A stretch of 44,308 nt of DNA from Pseudomonadota bacterium (GTDB lineage Bacteria; Pseudomonadota; Alphaproteobacteria; Sphingomonadales; Sphingomonadaceae), in the NCBI GenBank assembly GCA_963205265.1, contig CAUJJI010000137.1, positions 1 to 44,308 of the forward strand, in the 5' to 3' direction. Made by a program: the position numbers and the translations under genes. This document shows positions 7,820 through 15,768 of this stretch, one piece after another (positions within the stretch are counted from its first letter, which is position 1; the number at the start of each line of letters is the position of its first letter). The notes beneath the pieces were generated by a model. That model saw nothing but the letters and a program-made list of their open reading frames with translations. It did not search any database and was not told the origin of the DNA.

Positions 7820-8632
7820 ATGAATCCGATTGAATATCGCATGCTGGACATGCTGAAGAAGGGGCGCGATCAGTTCGGGGTAGTTGCAATAAAGGCCGAG
7901 TTCGAGGCCGAGGGCACGCGACCCGACGAACTCCTGCGGCTGCTCGAGCTTGCTTGCCGGGCCGATCTCAAGGTGGCGCTGAAGATCGGCGGCTGCGAAG
8001 CGATATCGGACCTTCACGCCTCCAGGCTCTACGGCGCCGGCTACATCATCGCGCCGATGGTCGAGACTGCCTATGCGCTGTCCAAGTTCGTCCAGGCCAA
8101 GAACAAGGTCTATGCGGACGGAGACACGGCGACCGACTTCCTGTTCAACCTGGAAACCGAGACGGCGCTCGCCAATCTTTCCGAAATGCTGCCGCTGGCC
8201 AAGGAGGAGCTGAGCGGCATCGTCTTCGGCCGGGTCGACTTCACCATGTCGCGCGGGCTGACTCGCGCCGCGATCGACGATCGGCAGATCACCGATTCGG
8301 TGCTGCTGGTCGCTCATGCCTGTGCCGAGCACGACCTCGAGCTGGTCGTCGGTGGCGGCGTGGCGGTCGAATCCGCCCCGGCACTGCGCAAGATGCGCGC
8401 CGTTCGACTGGACCGGTTCGAGACGCGCAAGGTCATCTTCGACGGTGCGGCGGCGGAATCGCCGGACTTCGAAGCCGCGATCGGCAATGCCGTCGCTTTC
8501 GAGCTCGCCTGGCTGCAGAACAAGCGCGACTACTACAAGGCCATGGCCGACGAGGACCTGGCGCGCATCCGCATGATCCAGGAACGCAACGCCGCGGCCC
8601 AGCATACCCGCCTCGCTTCCGTCGCGGCCTGA
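7820..8632 (+). CDS. HpcH/HpaI aldolase / citrate-lyase-like TIM-barrel protein
   Basis: 270 residues, preceded by a good AAGGAG ribosome site at 7808-7813. The sequence reads as the phosphoenolpyruvate/pyruvate-domain barrel: VALKIGGCEAISDL, YIIAPMVETAYALSKF and GIVFGRVDFTMS. Family members cleave or form C-C bonds with pyruvate, oxaloacetate or acetyl-CoA as partner, using a divalent metal. This is the first gene of the polysaccharide operon and lies 4 bp before the phosphatase gene, so it more likely helps make a sugar building block than acts in aromatic catabolism. The exact reaction cannot be read from the sequence. Confidence 0.8.
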   Translation: MNPIEYRMLDMLKKGRDQFGVVAIKAEFEAEGTRPDELLRLLELACRADLKVALKIGGCEAISDLHASRLYGAGYIIAPMVETAYALSKFVQAKNKVYADGDTATDFLFNLETETALANLSEMLPLAKEELSGIVFGRVDFTMSRGLTRAAIDDRQITDSVLLVAHACAEHDLELVVGGGVAVESAPALRKMRAVRLDRFETRKVIFDGAAAESPDFEAAIGNAVAFELAWLQNKRDYYKAMADEDLARIRMIQERNAAAQHTRLASVAA

Positions 8633-8636
8633 CCGC

Positions 8637-9467
8637 ATGGGGCTGCGGGAGCCAGTGGGGGCACTGATGCGCCATGTGTCGTCGACGGTGGTGGCACCGC
8701 GCTTCCGCCGGCTCGGGCCGGCCGACGTGCTGGAAAAGAGCGCGGGCGAGATCGTCACCAGCGTCGACCGCGAGGCCGAGGCCTTGCTCCACGAGGGACT
8801 GTCGGCGCTGGGCCTCGATGCGCGCATCGTCGGCGAAGAGGCGGCCGAGGAGAATCCCGCGCTACTCGAGCGGATCGACGACGGCCTCGTCTGGCTTGTC
8901 GATCCGCTCGACGGCACGGCCAATTTCGTCGCCGGCCAACCGCCGTTCGGCATGATGGTGGCACTGGTCCGGGACGGCGTCGCTCTGGAAGGCTGGCTGC
9001 TCGACACGTTGAGCGGCCGGCTCTGCCACGCAGAACGCGGCAAGGGCGCGACCTGCGACGGAAAGCCGGTATCGGCCCGCACCACCGGCAGCAGCACTCC
9101 GGTCGCGGCGCTCGGCACCCATTTCCTCGAACCCGCCCACCGCGACCGGGTGCATGCCCATGCCGAGCGCCACCTCGCGGTCGTGCCGGTGCCGCGCTGC
9201 GCCGCCGAGAGCTATCCGCGGCTGGCCTTCGGCGAGAACGACGTCGCCCTGTTCCAGCGCATCCTGCCCTGGGACCATGCTGCCGGCGTCCTGTTCCTGA
9301 CCGAGGCGGGCGGCATGGTCACCCATTGGGACGGTTCGCCCTATCGCGTGGGCGGGCCGGGCAAGGGCGTACTTTGCGGAGCCGATCTGCGCACCTGGCA
9401 ACTGGCCGCCGAGGTGCTGCTGGGAACGGAGGCCGGACTTATCGAAGCGGAAGACGCCATTTCATGA
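8637..9467 (+). CDS. Inositol-monophosphatase-family sugar phosphatase
   Basis: 276 residues with all the Mg-binding motifs of the family: GEEAAEE (66-72), DPLDGTANF (89-97) and PWDHAAG (211-217). The family includes inositol, histidinol, fructose-bisphosphate and 3'-phosphoadenosine phosphatases. In this operon it probably dephosphorylates a sugar-phosphate intermediate; this is inferred from context. Its stop overlaps the start of the exporter gene by 4 bp (ATGA). Confidence 0.88.
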   Translation: MGLREPVGALMRHVSSTVVAPRFRRLGPADVLEKSAGEIVTSVDREAEALLHEGLSALGLDARIVGEEAAEENPALLERIDDGLVWLVDPLDGTANFVAGQPPFGMMVALVRDGVALEGWLLDTLSGRLCHAERGKGATCDGKPVSARTTGSSTPVAALGTHFLEPAHRDRVHAHAERHLAVVPVPRCAAESYPRLAFGENDVALFQRILPWDHAAGVLFLTEAGGMVTHWDGSPYRVGGPGKGVLCGADLRTWQLAAEVLLGTEAGLIEAEDAIS

Positions 9468-11365
9468 CAAGCCTTTCAAGGCATCTGCCAGCGGCCTTGG
9501 CCGCGACCGCCCTGCTGCTTTCCGGCCGGGCGGATGCGCAGCTTTCGTCTCCGGTGTCCGCGGTCCAGTCGCAGCAGACCACCGTCGCCAACCCCAACAG
9601 CGCGGCCGCCGGCCAGATCGCCATCCCGCGAGTCGAGACCCGGCCTTACGAACCGTCGGTGATCGAAGCCGATCCGCCGGGCAATCGCACCACATCGCGC
9701 CCGCGCTCGCCGACTTACGAGCAGCGCGAAGCCGAACCCGAGCCCAGGCCCGAGAAGCCCGCGTCGCCCCCGCCGAGCGAGTTCGAAACCTTCGTCTCCG
9801 GCGTCGTCGGCAAGCCGTTGCGCCGCTTCGGCGCCGAGCTGCTGGTCCCGGCGAGCCGCGATTTCCTCACCCCCTCCACCACCGCCGTCCCGCTCGACTA
9901 CCGGCTCAACCCCGGCGACGAGCTGTCGATCGGCCTGTCGGGATCGGTGCAGACCGCCAACCTGCGGCTGACCGTCGACAGCGAGGGGCGGATCTTCGTG
10001 CCCCAGGTCGGCGCAGTCATGGTCGGCGGCGTGCGCTACGGCGACCTGCACGATGTCGTCGCGCGGCAGGTCGGACGCCAGTATCGCGACTTCACGCTCG
10101 ACGTCACGGTCACGCGGCTGCACGGGCTGACGGTCTACCTGACCGGCTTCGTCGCTGCGCCCGGGGCCTATACGGTCGGCAGCCTGTCGACGCTGGTGAA
10201 CGCGGTGCTGCAGGCGGGCGGACCCGCCGCCGGCGGCAGCTTCCGCTCGATCCAGCTGCGCCGCGGCGGCCGGCTGGTCTCGGACTTCGACCTCTACGAC
10301 CTGCTGCTCAAGGGCGACAAGAGCGGCGACGCCGTGCTCCAGAACGGCGACGTGATCTACGTCGCCCCGGCCGGCGAGCAGGTCGCGGTCGTCGGCAGCG
10401 TCAACAGCGAGGCGATCTTCGAGCTCGGCCCGAACGAGACGCTTTACGACGCGATCCTCTACGCCGGCGGGATCAACACCGTGGCCGACGGCAGCCGGCT
10501 GATGGTGCTCGATTCGCTGCGCGAGAGCGATACTGCCTGGCAGCAGATCTCCGCGGCCGATGCCCAGGCCCGCAAGGCGCGGCGCGGCGACGTCATCCGC
10601 GTCCTGTCCCGCGTCGGCATCGCCCGGCCGCTGCAGCAGCAGTCGGTGCTGGTGACGATCAGCGGCGAAGTCGCGCGGCCGGGGCGCTATTATTTCCAGC
10701 CCGGCACCAGCCTCGACCAGCTCGTCGCCGAAGCCGGCGGCCTCACTTCGCAAGCCTTTCCCTATGCCGCGGTGATCACTCGCGAGAGCGTCAAGCTGCA
10801 GCAGAAGGAAAGCTACGAGCGCGCGGTCAACGACGCCGAGTTCCTGCTCACGGCCCAGCCGGCGACCTCGATCAACCGCTCGCAGCTGATCCAGCCCGCC
10901 AATCTCGAGCTGGTCCGCTCGATCGTCGCGCAACTGCGCACGCGCGAGCCCAGCGGCCGGCTGATCTTCGACCTGCCGGTCACGTCCGCCGCCCTTCCGG
11001 GCGACCTGGTCCTCGAGAACAACGACAGCATCTACGTGCCGCCGCGGCCGGTGACGGTCGGGGTCTTCGGCGCGGTGCCTTCGCCCGCCTCCTTCGCCTA
11101 TCGCGACGGCCGCCGGATCCGCGACTACGTGCGGCAGGCTGGCGGCGTGCAGAAGCTGGGCGACGACGACGAGATCTTCGTGGTGCGCGCCAACGGCACC
11201 GTCCTGTCCCGGCAGGCGCTCGGCAAGCGCGCCTTGCCGGGCGACCTGATCTTCGTGCCGATCGACGCCGACCGCGGGGAATTCTGGGCGCGGCTGCGCG
11301 ACATCACCAGCACCTTGTTCAGCGGCGTCGCCGCCGCCGCTTCGATCAAGGTGCTCAGCCAATGA
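9464..11365 (+). CDS. Outer-membrane polysaccharide export protein (Wza-like, SLBB repeats)
   Basis: 633 residues. Signal peptide to about residue 25 (GRADA-Q), then a Pro/Glu-rich low-complexity linker (about 70-105), the Poly_export domain (about 142-210, PLDYRLNPGDELSIGL), and about four SLBB-type soluble ligand-binding repeats near 221, 305, 394 and 530 (for example LTGFVAAPGAYTVG and VTISGEVARPGRYYF). It should form the periplasmic and outer-membrane channel for polysaccharide secretion. It lacks a lipobox Cys after the signal peptide. It is longer than E. coli Wza (about 380 residues) because of the extra SLBB repeats. It overlaps the Wzz-like gene by 4 bp. Confidence 0.93.
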   Translation: MTSLSRHLPAALAATALLLSGRADAQLSSPVSAVQSQQTTVANPNSAAAGQIAIPRVETRPYEPSVIEADPPGNRTTSRPRSPTYEQREAEPEPRPEKPASPPPSEFETFVSGVVGKPLRRFGAELLVPASRDFLTPSTTAVPLDYRLNPGDELSIGLSGSVQTANLRLTVDSEGRIFVPQVGAVMVGGVRYGDLHDVVARQVGRQYRDFTLDVTVTRLHGLTVYLTGFVAAPGAYTVGSLSTLVNAVLQAGGPAAGGSFRSIQLRRGGRLVSDFDLYDLLLKGDKSGDAVLQNGDVIYVAPAGEQVAVVGSVNSEAIFELGPNETLYDAILYAGGINTVADGSRLMVLDSLRESDTAWQQISAADAQARKARRGDVIRVLSRVGIARPLQQQSVLVTISGEVARPGRYYFQPGTSLDQLVAEAGGLTSQAFPYAAVITRESVKLQQKESYERAVNDAEFLLTAQPATSINRSQLIQPANLELVRSIVAQLRTREPSGRLIFDLPVTSAALPGDLVLENNDSIYVPPRPVTVGVFGAVPSPASFAYRDGRRIRDYVRQAGGVQKLGDDDEIFVVRANGTVLSRQALGKRALPGDLIFVPIDADRGEFWARLRDITSTLFSGVAAAASIKVLSQ

Positions 11366-12489
11366 GCCGCCTTGCCGCAACCGGCGAGCGCGCCTGGGCG
11401 CTGGCCGCCGACCCGCGGCAGCGGCGCCGGGCCTATGCGGTGCTGGCCATCGTGCTCGCGGTGCTCTGCCTGTTCCCGCAGCCCTACGTCGGCCGGGCCA
11501 AGGTCGTGCCGCAGGACCCGTCGAGCGCGCTGCGCGGCGTGATCGGCGGCGGCGCCGGCCTCCAGGATTTTGCCGCTCTGTTCGGCGGTGGGCGGCGAGC
11601 GATCGATCTTTACCTCACCATCGGCCAGAGCGAGGACGTCCGCAACGACGTGATCCGGGCGCTGCGCCTGGTGGGTTCGTCTTGGCACTACCGCGACCTG
11701 CGCGCCGCACGGGTACGGCTGGAAGACAAGGTCGACATCGAATCGCTGCCCGGCGGCGTCATCGAGATCAAGGCGACGACGCACGACGCCGACGAATCGC
11801 TGCGGCTGACCCAGGCCTATGCCGCGGCGATCGCCGAGCGCTTCAAGCGGCTCAACGAGGAGCAGCTGACGACCAAGCGCTCGCTCATCGATACCCGCTT
11901 CCGCGAGGCCGCGACCCGGCTGGCACAGGCGCAGGCCACTCTCGACCAATTCCGCAGCCGCAACCGGCTGAGCGCCATTCCCGAGGCCGAGCTCGGCGCG
12001 GCCCTGACGGTTCGGACCGGGCTGGAAGCGCAGCTGCAGGCCAAGATGGTGGAGCTCGATACGCTGCGGCGCTTCCTGGGCCCGGAGAACCCCCGCCTGC
12101 TCGGCGTGCAGTCCGAAGTGCGCGAGCTGCGCAACCGCCTGGCTCAGTCGATTGCGCCCGCCGCCACGCCCGGCGGCCCCAATGCCGGCGAACTGACCGC
12201 GCTGAGCAGCCAGTACGTCAACCTTTACCGCGACTATGTCTTCGCCCAGTCGGTCTACCAGATCTATACCCGCATTTCCGAGGAAGTGGCCGTCGAGGAG
12301 CTTTCGGGCCGCACCGCCGCGACCGTCCAGGTGATCGAGGCGCCGCATGTCGACGCCGGACGCCACTACAACGTGCCGGCGGTGGCGATCCTGGCGCTGC
12401 TGGTCCTGGCGGCCCTGTTCACCGAGATCTATGCTCCCGCGACCGGCATCGAGCTGTGGCGGCGCCGGCCGGACGAGGCCGCGCCATGA
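11362..12489 (+). CDS. Wzz/KpsE-like polysaccharide chain-length / export inner-membrane protein
   Basis: 375 residues with a transmembrane helix at about 24-42 and a second at about 337-357. Between them lies a long helical periplasmic region (about 150-275, many heptad-like Ala, Leu and Gln; FREAATRLAQAQATLDQF), as in polysaccharide co-polymerases. No tyrosine-kinase domain is fused to the C terminus and none is encoded nearby, so this is the KpsE/PCP-3-like or Wzz-like form. It should bridge the inner membrane to the SLBB exporter encoded just before it. Confidence 0.88.
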   Translation: MSRLAATGERAWALAADPRQRRRAYAVLAIVLAVLCLFPQPYVGRAKVVPQDPSSALRGVIGGGAGLQDFAALFGGGRRAIDLYLTIGQSEDVRNDVIRALRLVGSSWHYRDLRAARVRLEDKVDIESLPGGVIEIKATTHDADESLRLTQAYAAAIAERFKRLNEEQLTTKRSLIDTRFREAATRLAQAQATLDQFRSRNRLSAIPEAELGAALTVRTGLEAQLQAKMVELDTLRRFLGPENPRLLGVQSEVRELRNRLAQSIAPAATPGGPNAGELTALSSQYVNLYRDYVFAQSVYQIYTRISEEVAVEELSGRTAATVQVIEAPHVDAGRHYNVPAVAILALLVLAALFTEIYAPATGIELWRRRPDEAAP

Positions 12490-13454
12490 GCGCCGAGCCC
12501 GCTCCGGAACTGTCGATCGTCATTCCCTGCTACAACGAGGAGGACAACGTCCGCGCCATCCACGGCGCGGTCAAGGCCGAGGCCGAGCGCCACGCCGCCT
12601 CGCACGAGATCATCTTCATCGACAATTGCTCGACCGACGGGACCCGCCGGCTGCTGCGCGAGATCTGCGCCGAGGACCCGTGCACCCGGGCGATCTTCAA
12701 CAACCGCAACTACGGCCAGATGCGGTCGCCGACTTACGCCATCTACCAGGCCGCCGGCCGCGCGGTGATCGGCATGTGCGCCGACTTCCAGGACCCGCCG
12801 GCGATGATCGGCCCGTTCCTCGAGCAATGGCGCGCCGGCGCGCAAGTGGTGCTCGGCCAGCGCCGCTCGGAACCGAGCGCCGGACTCAAGCGGCTGGCGC
12901 GCGCCGTGGGCTATGCCCTGCTCGAACGGGTGGCCGACCATCCGATCATCCCCGACGCCACCGGCTTCGGCCTCTATGACCGCGTCGTGGTGGATACGGT
13001 CGCGCGCTGGCGCGAACCGGAGCCCTTCTTCCGCGGCATGGTCGTCGAGAGCGGCTACCGCCTGGCCGTGCTGCCGTTCGATCGCCCGCCGCGCCGGGCG
13101 GGCAATACCAAGAACGACGCAAGCAGCCTCGCCGCCTTTGCCCTGTCCGGCCTGTCGGGCTCCGCGCGCTCGCTGCTGCGGCTGCCGATCCTGCTGTCGC
13201 TGTGGACGGGAGCCCTGACGCTGCTCCTGACCACCGGGCTGGTCGTCGCGCTCGTGCTGGGCCGCGCTTCCTGGCCGCTGTTCCTGATCCTGGCAGTGCA
13301 GCTGGCGACTTTCACCGTCCTGCTGCTGTTCCTGGGCCTGTTCGGCGACCAGCTCCGCCTCGTCGCCGAGCGGACCCGCGGCACCCCGCTGGTGATCGAG
13401 GAAGAGCGGATCAACTTCCCGCCCGGCCGCCGGTCGCCGAGAGTGCCCGGCTGA
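12486..13454 (+). CDS. GT2 glycosyltransferase of the DPM1/GtrB type with C-terminal membrane helices
   Basis: 322 residues. The GT-A domain begins with LSIVIPCYNEEDNV and has FIDNCSTDGT, a CADFQDPP motif in place of the usual DADLQDPP, and the late acceptor region GNTKNDASSL. Two transmembrane helices follow (about 235-262 and 264-288). This is the architecture of polyprenyl-phosphate glycosyltransferases, which load a single sugar onto undecaprenyl phosphate on the cytoplasmic face. It overlaps neighbours on both sides by 1-4 bp. The first Asp of the DxD-like motif is Cys here, which is worth checking. Confidence 0.9.
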   Translation: MSAEPAPELSIVIPCYNEEDNVRAIHGAVKAEAERHAASHEIIFIDNCSTDGTRRLLREICAEDPCTRAIFNNRNYGQMRSPTYAIYQAAGRAVIGMCADFQDPPAMIGPFLEQWRAGAQVVLGQRRSEPSAGLKRLARAVGYALLERVADHPIIPDATGFGLYDRVVVDTVARWREPEPFFRGMVVESGYRLAVLPFDRPPRRAGNTKNDASSLAAFALSGLSGSARSLLRLPILLSLWTGALTLLLTTGLVVALVLGRASWPLFLILAVQLATFTVLLLFLGLFGDQLRLVAERTRGTPLVIEEERINFPPGRRSPRVPG

Positions 13455-14758
13455 TGCGCCCGCTGCTGCCCGGGGCGCGGGGCGGGCTGCTGCTCGAATA
13501 TGCGCTGATGCTGGCGGTGCTCGCCAGCCTCGGCTGGGTGGTCACCTTCTACGTCGCGCGCCACTACCTGCCGCAGCCGTTCCTATTCGACACCTTCGAC
13601 ACGTTCATGGACTGGTTCAACACCGCCTACTGGGCCAACCGCTCGGGCGCCTACGACGTCTGGCAGTCGATCTATCCGCCGCTGTCGTTCGTCTTCCTCG
13701 ACCTCGTGTCGATCCAGAGGTGCTACGTCGACCCCTTCGTCGCGCGCGATTGCGACTGGGTCGGCACCGGGGCGATCCTGTTCTTCTACGCCCTCAGCGC
13801 CGCCCTGGCCGGCTTCGCCTTCCGGCGCGCCGACCGCGCCACCGCCCTGCCGCGCGGCCTGGCATTCGGCCTGGGCTTCCCGCTGCTGTTCTGCCTCGAG
13901 CGCGGCAACCTGCTGCTCGTCTGCCTCGTCCCGTTCATCCTCGCCTATGGCGGCCTCGTCGCGTCCCCGCTCTGGCGGGGCCTTGCGATCGCGCTGACGA
14001 TCAACTTCAAGCCCTATCTCATCGCGCCGGCGCTCGCGCTCGGGGTCAAGCGCCAGTGGCGCGGGCTGGAAGCGGCCGGACTGCTGACGATCGCGGTCTA
14101 TCTCGCGACTCTCGCCGCTTTCGCTTCCGGCGACCCGCTGGCGGTGCTGAACAACACCGGGGCCTGGGTGGACTTCAACAGCACGCAGTTCTGGGAGCAG
14201 TCGTTCTTCTCCACCAGCTACGTCACCTTGCTGTCGATCCGCACCAGCCCCTTCCCCATCCTGACGGTCGTGCCTTCCGCAGTCGTCGAGGCCGTCCTGC
14301 AGATCGTGCCGCTGGTGATCCGCGCGAGCCAGCTTGCCGCGCTCGCCGCCATCGTCGCGGCATGGCTGCAGCCGCGGGCCGTGCCGCTGACGCGCATCGC
14401 GGCGCTGTTCTCGGGCGTCCATCTGCTGAGCCAGTCGCCCGGTGGATATGCGCTGTCCTTCCTGATCTTCCTTGTCTTCCTGGAACCGCGGCGCCGGCTG
14501 GGGCCCGGCATCGCGCTGGTCTGCTGCTACCTGCTGTCGCTGTCCTACGACTGGATCGCGGCGACGGTGATCGACCGCAGCACGCTGAGCTGGCTGAGCG
14601 GCCGGGCGGTCACGGTGAATTTCGGCCTCGCCGTGGGCCAGCTGGTGCGGCCGGGCCTGGTCGTCCTCATCGTCTGGGCGCTGGCCTTCGACACCATCAC
14701 CGAGGCGGTGAAGGCGCATCGCCGCCATCGCCCGAGCCTGGGGCTGATGCCGGCGTGA
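13454..14758 (+). CDS. Multi-pass membrane glycosyltransferase (GT-C fold, GT87/DUF2029-like)
   Basis: 434 residues with about ten hydrophobic segments. An early periplasmic loop contains the acidic FDTFDTFMDWFNTAYW, and a later segment reads INFKPYLIAPALAL, the Lys-Pro feature of DUF2029/GT87 proteins. GT-C enzymes transfer a sugar from a polyprenyl-phosphate donor on the periplasmic side. The gene starts within the stop of the GT2 gene (TGATG). With the GtrB-like and GtrA-like proteins it forms a three-part Gtr-type set, in which it would be the acceptor-specific transferase. An alternative is a Wzy-like polymerase, which has similar topology but different loops. Confidence 0.75.
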   Translation: MRPLLPGARGGLLLEYALMLAVLASLGWVVTFYVARHYLPQPFLFDTFDTFMDWFNTAYWANRSGAYDVWQSIYPPLSFVFLDLVSIQRCYVDPFVARDCDWVGTGAILFFYALSAALAGFAFRRADRATALPRGLAFGLGFPLLFCLERGNLLLVCLVPFILAYGGLVASPLWRGLAIALTINFKPYLIAPALALGVKRQWRGLEAAGLLTIAVYLATLAAFASGDPLAVLNNTGAWVDFNSTQFWEQSFFSTSYVTLLSIRTSPFPILTVVPSAVVEAVLQIVPLVIRASQLAALAAIVAAWLQPRAVPLTRIAALFSGVHLLSQSPGGYALSFLIFLVFLEPRRRLGPGIALVCCYLLSLSYDWIAATVIDRSTLSWLSGRAVTVNFGLAVGQLVRPGLVVLIVWALAFDTITEAVKAHRRHRPSLGLMPA

Positions 14759-15768
14759 TCCTTGCCGAAGACGTCGCCGCGGTATCGCGCGCCCTCGCCC
14801 CGCTGTGGCCGCGCCTCGATGGTGCGCGCATCTTCATGACCGGCGGCACCGGGTTCATCGGCCGCTGGATGCTCGAGGCGCTAGTCCATTCGGGCACCGA
14901 CGCCGAAGTCACCCTGCTGAGCCGCAATCCCGCGGCCTTCGCCGCAAGGGCGCCGCATATCGCCGAGCGCTGCCGCTTCCTCGTCGGCGAGGTCACCCAG
15001 TTCGAGCGCCCGGCCGGCTCGTTCACCCACGTCGTCCACGGCGCGACCGATGCCAGCGCCGCGCTCAACCAGGCCGACCCGCTGCGCATGTTCGAGACGA
15101 TCGTCGCGGGGACCCGGCGCGTGCTGGAGCTGGCCACCTACTGCGGCGCGCGTCGGGTGCTGTTCATGAGCTCGGGCGCGGTCTACGGCGCCCAGCCCTG
15201 GGAACTGAGCCACGTCGCGGAGGACTGGCGCGGCGCCCCCGACCCGCACGACCGCGGCTCGGCCTACGGCGAAGGCAAGCGGGCAGCGGAGACGCTCTGC
15301 GCGATCTACGGCCGGCAGTTCGGGCTCGATGTAGTGACTGCCCGCATCTTCGCCGTGCTGGGGCCGCTGCTGCCGCTCCACATCCATTTCGCCGCGGGCA
15401 ACTTCATCGCCGATGCTCTTGCCGGGCGAGTCATCCGCGTCGAGAGCGCGGGCACGGCCGTGCGCTCCTACCTCTATGCCGCCGACCTCGCCGCCTGGCT
15501 GTGGACCATGCTCCTCGCGGCCGAACCCGGGGCCGTGTTCAATGTCGGCTCCGAGGAAGCGGTGACCATCGCCGATCTCGCACGGCGCACCGCACGAATT
15601 CTCGGCGGGCCGGGCGTCGAGATCCGGGGCCGCGCCGATCCCGGCTGGAACCCAGGGCGCTATGTTCCCTCGACCGCGGCGATCCGCACGGAACTGGGGC
15701 TCGCTCCCACGGTTCCTCTCGACGAGGCGATCCGCCGCACCGCGCTTTCGAACGGATGGACACCATGA
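14755..15768 (+). CDS. NAD-dependent epimerase/dehydratase (extended SDR)
   Basis: 337 residues from a GTG start at 14755 that overlaps the preceding stop (GTGA). The N-terminal nucleotide-binding motif is TGGTGFIGRWML, the Ser of the triad is in FMSSGAVYG, and the Tyr-x3-Lys is SAYGEGKRA. The C-terminal substrate region includes VRSYLYAADLAAWL. Extended SDRs of this type act on nucleotide sugars (4-epimerase, 4,6-dehydratase or 4-keto reductase). The glycine motif lies about 28 residues in, slightly later than usual. The product is probably a modified sugar for the operon. Confidence 0.88.
   Translation: MILAEDVAAVSRALAPLWPRLDGARIFMTGGTGFIGRWMLEALVHSGTDAEVTLLSRNPAAFAARAPHIAERCRFLVGEVTQFERPAGSFTHVVHGATDASAALNQADPLRMFETIVAGTRRVLELATYCGARRVLFMSSGAVYGAQPWELSHVAEDWRGAPDPHDRGSAYGEGKRAAETLCAIYGRQFGLDVVTARIFAVLGPLLPLHIHFAAGNFIADALAGRVIRVESAGTAVRSYLYAADLAAWLWTMLLAAEPGAVFNVGSEEAVTIADLARRTARILGGPGVEIRGRADPGWNPGRYVPSTAAIRTELGLAPTVPLDEAIRRTALSNGWTP

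Noticed and set aside
6989..9118. A minus-strand frame of about 700 codons
   Set aside because: Only the last 236 codons (from 7699) encode the M23 peptidase; the rest is antisense to the aldolase and phosphatase genes.
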